Below the pieces are notes generated by a model. The model had not been told where the DNA came from, searched no databases, and was given only the letters and a program-made list of their open reading frames with translations. The translations under genes and the position numbers were made by a program. From JBDKGV01 sp039798005 (GTDB lineage: Bacteria; Fibrobacterota; Fibrobacteria; UBA5070), in contig JBDKGV010000201.1 in assembly GCA_039798005.1 (NCBI GenBank), forward strand, positions 1-6,430: 6,430 nt of DNA, given 5' to 3'. Position 1 is the stretch's first letter; each line of letters opens with the position of its first letter. Below are positions 1-6,211 of the stretch, piece by piece.

Positions 1-255
1 CAAGGGCTTGCGCCGCAGGGAGGCGATCCAGGCCGACCCGAGCATCACGCTCACCACCGCGAAAGCGATGTCGCCCGCCGGTGCCCGAGGCACCATGGCC
101 GCGGCCAGGAGAACAAGCCACAGGGCCGCAAGGCTCTTGCCCTGCGGGGTGAGCCGCTCCACCACCTGGTGTCGCAGCCGCTCCAAGCCACGGCTGTCGC
201 CTCCGCGCGGCCAGCGCGAAAGCAGCCAGCGCAGGATCGCCAAGTTCTCCCTCAA
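1..255 (-). CDS. DUF58-type membrane protein, N-terminal fragment (runs off the window)
   Basis: This is the first ~85 residues of a protein whose remainder lies beyond base 1. A basic, Arg-rich head (RWLLSRWPRGG, then RLRHQVVERLTPQGK) is followed by two hydrophobic segments at about residues 42-56 and 62-79, and then RRK. The R-x-TP-x-G element followed by a pair of close membrane helices is typical of the start of DUF58 proteins. In that family a cytoplasmic von Willebrand-like domain follows, and the gene usually sits directly after moxR, as here. The TTG at 255 overlaps the moxR stop as TTGA, a translational-coupling arrangement. A second in-frame TTG at 243 has GGGAG three bases upstream, which is a short spacing, so the start could be 243. 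The DUF58 domain itself is not visible, so the family call rests on this N-terminal pattern and on context. Confidence 0.7.
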   Translation of the reverse strand, partial: MRENLAILRWLLSRWPRGGDSRGLERLRHQVVERLTPQGKSLAALWLVLLAAAMVPRAPAGDIAFAVVSVMLGSAWIASLRRKPL

Positions 256-1169
256 GCGGGGATGTCCACTTGGCGCAGCAGTCCGGAAAGCAGGGCGCGG
301 ACCGCCTCGATCCCGCCCGCGTCACGCAGCGGCAACCGGTGGGCGAAGACGGGAACCAGCGCCGCCTGGATGTCGTCGGGGAGCACATGGTCGCGCCCGG
401 CGAGCAGCGCAAGGCTGCGCGCCATCCGCACCAAGGCCTGGGTGCCGCGCGGCGAGATCCCCAGCCGCACCGCAGGATGCTCGCGGGTGGCGCGAGCCAA
501 AGCCACCGCGTAGCCGGCAAGCTCCGGGTCGAGGTGGATGTTCTTCGAGGTTTCCTGCAACGCCCTCAGACCTTCCAGGTCAAGGACGGGCACCAAGCTG
601 TCGATGGATGGCACGGGACGTTCCACCAAAAGGCGGCGCTCGGTGGCCGCGTCGGGATAGCCCAGTTCGAGGCGGATCAGGAACCGATCCATCTGGGCTT
701 CCGGGAGCGGAAAGACCCCGTGGAACTCGACCGGGTTCTGGGTGGCCAACACCAGAAATGGCTTGGGCAGCGGCAGGCTCCTGCCCTCCAGGCTCACTTG
801 GCCTTCCTCCATCGCCTCCAAAAGCGCGCTCTGGGTGCGCGGGGAGGCGCGATTGATCTCGTCGGCCAAAAAGACGTTGGCAAAGACGGGTCCGGGCCGG
901 ATCTCGAACTCGCCGGAGCCGGGACGGAACACGGCGCCTCCGGTGAGGTCGGTGGGCAGGAGGTCGGGAGTGAACTGCACCCGCCGGAAATCCGCCCCCA
1001 CCAGCCGCGCCAGCGCCTTGGCAAGCGTCGTCTTGCCGGTGCCCGGCACGTCCTCCAAGAGCACATGGCCTTCGGCCAGCACCGCAGCCACCAAGGTGCG
1101 CACCGCATCCCCTTTGCCCAGGAGCACGGAATCAAGGGCGCGGCAAAGTCGATCCAAGCGTTCGTCCAT
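252..1169 (-). CDS. MoxR-family AAA+ ATPase
   Basis: A 305-residue AAA+ ATPase of the MoxR type. These cytosolic chaperone-like ATPases use ATP to remodel or activate partner complexes, often together with DUF58 and von Willebrand-domain proteins. Visible motifs are Walker A DVPGTGKT (residues 40-47), Walker B LADEINRA (101-108, with D103 and E104), sensor 1 ATQNP (141-145), the LPEAQMDRF element (154-162) and the sensor-2-like SPR (238-240) in the C-terminal lid. The sequence is full length for the family. I chose the ATG at 1169 because the MoxR homology begins at once (MDERLDRL). The reading frame stays open to an ATG at 1289, but those 40 residues show no family features. GGAGG lies one base from the chosen ATG, an unusually tight spacing. 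The stop overlaps the DUF58 start, so the two are probably coupled. The substrate cannot be told from the sequence. Confidence 0.93.
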   Translation of the reverse strand: MDERLDRLCRALDSVLLGKGDAVRTLVAAVLAEGHVLLEDVPGTGKTTLAKALARLVGADFRRVQFTPDLLPTDLTGGAVFRPGSGEFEIRPGPVFANVFLADEINRASPRTQSALLEAMEEGQVSLEGRSLPLPKPFLVLATQNPVEFHGVFPLPEAQMDRFLIRLELGYPDAATERRLLVERPVPSIDSLVPVLDLEGLRALQETSKNIHLDPELAGYAVALARATREHPAVRLGISPRGTQALVRMARSLALLAGRDHVLPDDIQAALVPVFAHRLPLRDAGGIEAVRALLSGLLRQVDIPA

Positions 1170-1351
1170 GCCTCCAAGATACCCGGTGCGCGGGGCCCTT
1201 GAGGACATCCGCATCAATTTCCCGATACACCACCCCCAGCAGTGCTGCGAGGTATTTCCTTGGCCAGCGATTTCGGGTCGTTGATGCAAGCTTCGAGGAA
1301 TCAGACCCGAAGAGATTCACCGACCGCAGGTCAGGTCCCGCGGCCTGCAGC
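1170..1351 (-). other. Intergenic leader of moxR (182 bases)
   Basis: This gap separates the lipoprotein stop from the moxR start. I see no good -35/-10 pair. A weak 5-bp inverted repeat (CTTCG at about 1291 and CGAAG at about 1308) and GCAGG/CCTGC arms near 1326-1348 lie just after the lipoprotein stop. They could take part in termination, but neither is followed by a T-run on the minus strand. A short palindrome CAGCAGTGCTG lies near 1238. No small gene with a ribosome-binding site is evident. Confidence 0.3.
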
Positions 1352-1813
1352 TCAGTTCACCACGCCCATGCAGATGTCCTTGGTCCCGACCAAGGTGCCT
1401 GCCTCGTCGCGCACCTCGGTGAACACGAAATAATGCCCCGTGGGCACCCGGTTTCCTCGGGCATCCGTTCCGTTCCAACTCTGCCCCGGATCGGGAAGCG
1501 TGGCCGGTGACGAAACGTTCAGCGTGTAGGAGTTCTGGACCACGAAGGACCCGGCGTTGTCGTAGATGGAATACGTGACCACCACGGACGCGTTCGACGG
1601 GGTCGTGACCGGCCCGGTCATGGTCCCCTCCCCTTGGGCGCGCGCGGCGATGCGCCCCGCAGGAAGCTTCGGACAGGTGGCCCGCAGCGATGCGGGAATG
1701 GCACGCTTCCCCGAGGATTCGGTGGTGGAGATGGCGGATGTGCCGCTGCCGCCGAAGGAGCAGGCCGATAGGACGATTCCCAGACCAAGGACGGCAGGAA
1801 AAAGAATGCGCAT
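1352..1813 (-). CDS. Small lipoprotein with an FlgD-type Ig-like domain
   Basis: A 153-residue predicted lipoprotein. The N-terminus (MRILFPAVLGLG) is a short hydrophobic signal peptide ending in lipobox LSAC, so Cys18 should be lipidated and the protein anchored in a membrane, probably the outer one. A Ser/Thr/Gly-rich linker spans about residues 19-36. The C-terminal part (about 66-150) resembles the FlgD Ig-like fold: SIYDNAGSFV, then SWNGTDARGNRVPTGHY (112-128), matching the family's W-(D/N)-G-x-D-x-x-G-x-x-(V/P)-x-G-x-Y core. Cys47 and Cys148 could form a disulfide in the periplasm. The start is supported by GGAG five bases before the ATG. The gene stands alone, with a plausible promoter at 1873-1900. 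Such domains often occur in secreted or surface proteins. The specific role is unknown, and no partner gene is adjacent. Confidence 0.75.
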   Translation of the reverse strand: MRILFPAVLGLGIVLSACSFGGSGTSAISTTESSGKRAIPASLRATCPKLPAGRIAARAQGEGTMTGPVTTPSNASVVVTYSIYDNAGSFVVQNSYTLNVSSPATLPDPGQSWNGTDARGNRVPTGHYFVFTEVRDEAGTLVGTKDICMGVVN

Positions 1814-1872
1814 GTGGTCTCCGGGGTTGCGGGGCGGAGCGCCCGTGGCGTGTGGGGAGGCGAGGATCCCGG

Positions 1873-1900
1873 AATATGACGAATCCTGTCAATGTGACAA
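1873..1900 (-). promoter_or_regulatory. Predicted sigma70-type promoter of the FlgD-Ig lipoprotein gene
   Basis: On the minus strand TTGTCA (1900-1895, five of six matches to the -35 consensus) is followed after 16 bases by CATATT (1878-1873, four of six for the -10). This places transcription start near 1866, about 50 bases before the ATG. The promoter sits in an unusually AT-rich patch for this GC-rich window. The -35 overlaps both the 17-base motif at 1896-1912 and a palindrome at 1887-1899, so it may be regulated. It is a by-eye consensus match only. Confidence 0.35.
1887..1899. promoter_or_regulatory. Palindrome TGTCAATGTGACA, possible operator
   Basis: This is a perfect inverted repeat, TGTCA-ATG-TGACA, spanning the predicted -35 and spacer of the lipoprotein promoter. 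A dimeric repressor bound here would block that promoter. The arms are only five bases long, so chance is a real alternative. Confidence 0.25.
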
Positions 1901-1912
1901 TTTCCGTCAAAT
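1896..1912 (-). repeat. 17-base motif, copy 1 (upstream of the lipoprotein gene)
   Basis: On the minus strand this reads ATTTGACGGAAATTGTC. The identical 17 bases recur in the same orientation at 3885-3901 upstream of ettA. This copy begins 83 bases upstream of the lipoprotein ATG and overlaps its predicted -35. The motif contains TTGAC and GTC elements. It may be a shared activator or sigma-factor site, or a dispersed repeat. Flanking bases of the two copies do not align well, which favours a binding site over a recent duplication. Confidence 0.5.
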
Positions 1913-1928
1913 TCCGGAGGCCGGGACG

Positions 1929-1951
1929 GGGGGAGGGTCCGCCCCTCCCCC
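1929..1951. other. Strong GC stem-loop between ettA and the lipoprotein gene
   Basis: A perfect 9-bp stem, GGGGGAGGG (1929-1937) pairing with CCCTCCCCC (1943-1951), around a 5-base loop. On the plus strand it is followed by GAAACTTTCT, a weak T-rich tail. On the minus strand, the direction of the genes here, no T-run follows. It may act as a backup terminator for ettA read-through or insulate the downstream promoter. It lies 17 bases upstream of the 17-base motif. Confidence 0.4.
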
Positions 1952-2022
1952 GAAACTTTCTCACATTCTGAACATCAAGGAGCTTCCGCGCGAAAGGCCG
2001 TCAGCCAAGGACGAGACCCCGA

Positions 2023-2043
2023 CGGCGTAGTGGATCTACGCCG
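2023..2043 (-). terminator. Hairpin downstream of ettA, possible terminator
   Basis: A perfect 8-bp inverted repeat, CGGCGTAG and CTACGCCG, around a 5-base loop (TGGAT on the plus strand). It begins 42 bases after the ettA stop codon. No T-run follows on the minus strand, so it is not a canonical intrinsic terminator. It could work with Rho or protect the mRNA 3' end. Confidence 0.35.
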
Positions 2044-2085
2044 AGCGGGTCGAGGACACCGGATCACGGCCTTGCAGCCGGAAGA

Positions 2086-3774
<1,689 letters not shown>

Positions 3775-3884
3775 GGTGGGCATCGTCCTTGCAGAAGTGA
3801 TGGAACGCCGCATCCGTCGGACGCGACCGGTCTGTGCAAGGGAAGTCTAAAAATCGCACGCCTGACGGGAGTCGATTGCACCAG

Positions 3885-3901
3885 GACAATTTCCGTCAAA
3901 T
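3885..3901 (-). repeat. 17-base motif, copy 2 (upstream of ettA)
   Basis: Identical in sequence and orientation to 1896-1912. It starts 111 bases upstream of the ettA ATG. TTGACG within it could be a -35, but the base groups 16-18 bases downstream (around ATCGAC) make a poor -10, so I cannot name a promoter here. A T-rich patch (GATTTTTAGAC on the minus strand, near 3850) lies between the motif and ettA and might belong to the real promoter. Confidence 0.5.
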
Positions 3902-4017
3902 CAAGGGAAGGGCGCCTCCCGCCTCACCCCGGCGGCAAGGCCGCCTGCCCCTCGCCAAGGATCGGAGAGGGGCGGTTCACCGGGCCGGGCTGCCTGCCAA
4001 GCCACGGCGGAGCCGGG

Positions 4018-4051
4018 GTCTTGGGCAAAGCCGGCATCCCTGGCGCATCGC
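4018..4051 (+). repeat. Direct repeat, copy A (downstream of the MBL gene)
   Basis: It begins with GTCTTGGGC and ends with TCCCTGGCGCATCGC. Both blocks recur in the same order and orientation at 5141-5177, with a divergent centre (10 bases here, 13 there). The right end forms part of the 8-bp stem that follows the MBL stop codon. Confidence 0.6.
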
Positions 4052-4057
4052 TTTGCC
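4024..4057 (-). terminator. Hairpin immediately after the MBL hydrolase gene
   Basis: An 8-bp perfect stem, GGCAAAGC pairing with GCTTTGCC, around an 18-base loop, starting one base after the TAG. There is no T-run beyond it on the minus strand. Given its position it may stabilise the 3' end or aid Rho-type termination. It could equally be just part of the repeat element. Confidence 0.3.
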
Positions 4058-4058
4058 G

Positions 4059-5072
4059 CTACGGCACCGCGCGCGCGCGCGGCACGCTCACCGACTGCCC
4101 GATCGCCACGGCCCGGAAGTCCGGAGCGGTCGTGTCGGTGGACAGGACCGCGCGCAGACTGTCCTGCGGTTCGCTCGGTCCGTCGTCGGCCAGCGCGAAG
4201 GTCCCCCAGTGGACTCCGAGGGAGGTGCGCGCCTTGACGGCGCGGGCCGCCGCCACCGCCTCGCGCGGGCCGATGTGCTGCGGCGCCATGAAGTCCCGGG
4301 GCAGGAAGGCTCCGATGGGAATCAGGGCCAGCTCGAAGGGCCCCAGCCGACGCCCGATCTCCGCAAAGTGAGGGCCGTCGCCGCTATCGCCCGCGTAGTA
4401 GAACCGGCCCGCCTTCGACCCGACGGCAAAGCCTCCCCACAGGCGCTCGTTTCGGTTCCAGGGCCAGCGCATGCCCCAATGGCGTGCGGGCACCAAAGTC
4501 ACCGTGTCTCCGGTCGGGAGCATGGCCTTCTCCCACCAGTCCAGCGCGACGACCTGCGCAAAGCCCGCTTCGCGCAACAGGTCGGCGGTCCCCAGCGGGG
4601 CGATGCCCACGATGCCGGGACGCCGCGCCAGACGGCGCAGCGTGGGCATGTCGGCATGATCGTAGTGGTCGTGGCTCAAGAGCACGGCATCCAGGCGCGG
4701 AAGGTCCTCCTCGCGCACTCCCGGTGCGGCCTTGCGGGCCGAGCCGACCCACGACCACGGCCCCACCCGTGGGCTCCAGACGGGATCCGTCAGGAGATTC
4801 AGTCCCGGGGTCTGCATCAGCACCGTGGCATGCCCCACCCAGGTGGCGCGCATCCCGGAATCCACCGAAGCCTCCGGCCGCGTGGCGGTCACGGGAATCG
4901 AATCCGGCCAAGGAGCCGGCTCCCGCGTGAGCTGCCACTTCAATACGGCTCCAAAGCCGTTGTCGATCGGGATCTCATTGAAGAACTCGTGCCCGTCGCT
5001 GTGGTCGGAGACCGGGAATTTTGCGGCGCAGGAAGCCAGCAGCATGGGCAGCATCGGGAGCAGTCGCTTCAT
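4059..5072 (-). CDS. Lipoprotein MBL-fold hydrolase, NAPE-PLD/RomA-like
   Basis: A 337-residue metallo-beta-lactamase-fold hydrolase of the group containing NAPE-hydrolysing phospholipase D and RomA/UlaG-like proteins. Metal-site residues are HDHYDH (134-139: H134, H136, D138, H139), H198 in PARHWG, D229 in AGDSGDGPHF and H288 in GVHWGTF. Also typical are GHATVLMQT (80-88), LTDPVWS (94-100), LDWWE (177-181), LWGGF (211-215) and PIGAF...MAPQHIGPREA (252-272). These predict a di-zinc phosphodiesterase or related hydrolase; the substrate is unknown. The N-terminus MKRLLPMLPMLLASC has an LASC lipobox with Cys15, so the enzyme is probably membrane-anchored and faces the periplasm or outside. The ATG at 5072 is chosen because it starts the signal peptide and has AGGA seven bases upstream. 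The open frame back to 5174 runs into a repeat. The C-terminal codons contain a (CG)7 run at 4068-4081. Confidence 0.88.
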   Translation of the reverse strand: MKRLLPMLPMLLASCAAKFPVSDHSDGHEFFNEIPIDNGFGAVLKWQLTREPAPWPDSIPVTATRPEASVDSGMRATWVGHATVLMQTPGLNLLTDPVWSPRVGPWSWVGSARKAAPGVREEDLPRLDAVLLSHDHYDHADMPTLRRLARRPGIVGIAPLGTADLLREAGFAQVVALDWWEKAMLPTGDTVTLVPARHWGMRWPWNRNERLWGGFAVGSKAGRFYYAGDSGDGPHFAEIGRRLGPFELALIPIGAFLPRDFMAPQHIGPREAVAAARAVKARTSLGVHWGTFALADDGPSEPQDSLRAVLSTDTTAPDFRAVAIGQSVSVPRARAVP

Positions 5073-5201
5073 GTTCACATCCTGCGGCATCGCGTGGAAA
5101 GAGCCTTCAGTTCTTGACGCACCTGACCGGGAGGCGCTCGGTCTTGGGCCTGTCGGGCGGCGTCCCTGGCGCATCGCGGATCGGCCACGCCGGGCGCAGT
5201 C
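5073..5201 (-). other. Intergenic leader of the MBL gene (129 bases)
   Basis: It lies between the VOC stop (5202) and the MBL start. It contains the second copy of the direct repeat and the MBL ribosome-binding site (AGGA at about 5080-5083). I see neither a convincing promoter nor a canonical terminator for the VOC gene, so read-through from the VOC gene into the MBL gene is possible. Confidence 0.35.
5141..5177 (+). repeat. Direct repeat, copy B (upstream of the MBL gene)
   Basis: GTCTTGGGC (5141-5149), a 13-base divergent centre, then TCCCTGGCGCATCGC (5163-5177). It matches copy A at 4018-4051 in both end blocks and in orientation. The two copies bracket the MBL gene and lie 1.1 kb apart. 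No target-site duplication or transposase is seen. Confidence 0.6.
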
Positions 5202-5630
5202 CTAAAGCGGCAGGTTGATCATCCACTTCACCCCGAACTTGTCGGTGCAGGATCCGAAGAGAGCGCCCCAGAACTGCTCGGAAAGGGGCATCTGGACCGA
5301 GCCTTCCGCGGACAGGGCCGCGAACAACCTCTCGGCCTCCTCCCGCGTGTCCGGCGCAAGGCTGATGTGGACGTTGTCACCCATGGTCAGGGAAAAGCCC
5401 ATCTCCGGGCAAGCGTCCGTGCCCATCAGAACGTGCCCGCCCAGAATCGGCAGGGAGATGTGCATCAACTTGTCTTCAACGCCCGGCGGAAGGCCCGGCA
5501 TCCCGGGCATCGCCGGGATGTCGCGAAAGCGCTGCAGCACGGTGAACTCGCCCCCGAAGATCTCCTTGTAGAGGAGGAAAGCCTCCTCGGTGCGGTTGGC
5601 GAAGTTCAGGTAGGTTGCGACGGATGCCAT
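5202..5630 (-). CDS. PhnB-like VOC-family protein
   Basis: A 142-residue protein of the vicinal oxygen chelate (glyoxalase/bleomycin-resistance) superfamily, PhnB-like branch. Features seen are the opening YLNFANRTEEAFLLYKEIFGG, in which a strand is followed by the helix that packs next to it, the central HISLPILGGHVLMGTD and HISLAPDTREEAERLFAAL, and the typical ending FWGALFGSCTDKFGVKWMINL. The length is normal for the family. Members are small cytosolic proteins, and most PhnB-like ones have no proven reaction, so I do not name a substrate. The ATG at 5630 has AAGGGG six bases upstream and starts at the family N-terminus. The frame stays open far upstream through the doxX gene, but that part is an overlap artefact. 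It lies 56 bases after doxX, probably in one transcript, a pairing common in small stress-type clusters. Confidence 0.9.
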   Translation of the reverse strand: MASVATYLNFANRTEEAFLLYKEIFGGEFTVLQRFRDIPAMPGMPGLPPGVEDKLMHISLPILGGHVLMGTDACPEMGFSLTMGDNVHISLAPDTREEAERLFAALSAEGSVQMPLSEQFWGALFGSCTDKFGVKWMINLPL

Positions 5631-5661
5631 GGATATCCCCTTCGAGGCGGTTGCTGCGTTG

Positions 5662-5688
5662 GATTTGACAGGATCTGTCCGGCAAATC
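5662..5688. other. Stem-loop in the doxX-VOC spacer
   Basis: GATTTG (5662-5667) pairs with CAAATC (5683-5688). Nested inside, ACAG (5668-5671) pairs with CTGT (5675-5678) around a GAT loop, leaving a 4-base bulge CCGG. The structure overlaps the doxX stop codon and could tune expression of the downstream VOC gene or stabilise the mRNA. There is no T-run. Confidence 0.3.
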
Positions 5689-6097
5689 AGCCGGGGAGGT
5701 TCCTGGCCTTGAGCACGGCGGCGAAGGTGCCCCGGTAGTTCCAGGCCACGGCAAGCTCGAGCCCTGCGAAGACCAGGGAAGGCACCAGACCCGTGCGTTC
5801 CAAGACGATGTGGAACAGCACGCTGTTGACAAAGAAGGGTGCCAGAAGCAGCAGGGCCAGCGGAACGAAGCGATTGGCGAGAAGGAGCGCCCCGCACACG
5901 ACCTGCAGCCCTCCGATCATCGGGTTCATGTATCCCGTCGCCGCAAGCGCCGCGCTGAAGGCCTTCGCTCCCTCGGCAAGCTCGGGCGGCGTGGGCATCG
6001 GCGCGAACAGACCCATCAACCCGAAGGCGACCAGCGGAAGCCCCAGCAGGAAGCGAAGGACCGTCGGAACGAAGCGGAAGATCGATGGTGAGCTCAT
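5687..6097 (-). CDS. DoxX-family membrane protein
   Basis: A 136-residue inner-membrane protein with four predicted helices at about residues 12-32, 56-74, 77-99 and 104-120. It has the compact four-helix layout, the LRFLLGLPLVAFGLMGLF first helix and the GGLQVVCGALLLANRFVPLALL motif of the DoxX family. The family is linked to redox or thiol stress and quinone-related functions in some bacteria, but here no activity can be assigned. The start at 6097 is supported by AAGGG seven bases upstream and by the homology beginning MSSPSIFRF. An upstream in-frame ATG at 6148 would add a His-rich leader (HQSHHHHTKGAT) that looks like untranslated leader. It is followed by the VOC gene after 56 bases, and a promoter is predicted at 6140-6167. 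Confidence 0.9.
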   Translation of the reverse strand: MSSPSIFRFVPTVLRFLLGLPLVAFGLMGLFAPMPTPPELAEGAKAFSAALAATGYMNPMIGGLQVVCGALLLANRFVPLALLLLAPFFVNSVLFHIVLERTGLVPSLVFAGLELAVAWNYRGTFAAVLKARNLPG

Positions 6098-6139
6098 GGT
6101 TGCGCCCTTGGTGTGGTGATGGTGCGATTGATGCCCATC

Positions 6140-6167
6140 ATCATACAAAGAGATTCAGTCGCAATCC
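6140..6167 (-). promoter_or_regulatory. Predicted promoter of doxX-VOC
   Basis: TATGAT on the minus strand (6145-6140) is a good -10, five of six matches. With a 17-base spacer the -35 is TGGATT, a weak match. Transcription would start near 6133, giving a 36-base leader before the doxX ATG. The stretch is AT-richer than its surroundings and lies just past the hairpin that follows the SRPBCC gene. This arrangement fits a fresh transcription start after a terminator. Confidence 0.35.
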
Positions 6168-6180
6168 ACAGCCATGACAC

Positions 6181-6206
6181 GCAAGGAGCGCTGAGGGACT
6201 CCTTGC
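6181..6206 (-). terminator. Hairpin after the SRPBCC gene
   Basis: A perfect 8-bp inverted repeat, GCAAGGAG (6181-6188) and CTCCTTGC (6199-6206), around a 10-base loop, starting five bases past the stop codon. No T-run follows on the minus strand, so intrinsic termination would be weak. Its position right after the stop makes a 3'-end role likely. Confidence 0.45.
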
Positions 6207-6211
6207 TCCGA

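Larger units (their letters stand above)
3902..4058. repeat. Stem-loop-rich intergenic stretch downstream of the MBL gene
   Basis: About 157 bases with no gene but several successive inverted repeats. They are GGCGGC-AAG-GCCGCC (3931-3945), GCCCCTC (3947-3953) with GAGGGGC (3967-3973), and GGCAAAGC (4024-4031) with GCTTTGCC (4050-4057). The last begins one base past the MBL stop codon, so it may shape the 3' end of that transcript. Part of the stretch (4018-4051) recurs upstream of the MBL gene. The CACCCCGGCGGC...GCCTGCCCCTC...GAGAGGGGCGG pattern resembles intergenic palindromic repeat units seen many times per genome in GC-rich bacteria. That family link is my inference. Confidence 0.45.

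Noticed and set aside
8..1202. Plus-strand open frames over the moxR/DUF58 region
   Set aside because: They are Arg/Pro/Gly-rich shadows of the well-supported minus-strand moxR gene.
1170..1289. A 40-residue N-terminal extension of MoxR from an upstream ATG
   Set aside because: It has no family similarity, whereas the ATG at 1169 starts exactly at the MoxR homology with GGAGG just upstream.
1317..1964. A 215-codon minus-strand frame overlapping the lipoprotein gene
   Set aside because: It is Arg/His/Gly-rich with no domain. The other frame has a lipobox, an Ig-like core and a ribosome-binding site.
3902..4058. CRISPR array in the hairpin-rich spacer
   Set aside because: There are no evenly spaced identical repeats, only unrelated inverted repeats and no cas genes.
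5073..5174. A 34-residue N-terminal extension of the MBL hydrolase
   Set aside because: It would bury the lipoprotein signal peptide and starts inside the dispersed repeat. The ATG at 5072 has a well-spaced AGGA.
5665..5674. TTGACAGGAT shared with the minus strand at 1883-1892
   Set aside because: Ten-base matches are expected dozens of times by chance in a window this size, and the orientation relative to genes is inconsistent.
6098..6148. A His-rich leader (HHHH) on DoxX as a metal-binding head
   Set aside because: The -10-like TATGAT at 6140-6145 overlaps its first codons, and the ATG at 6097 has a good ribosome-binding site. It is more likely untranslated leader.
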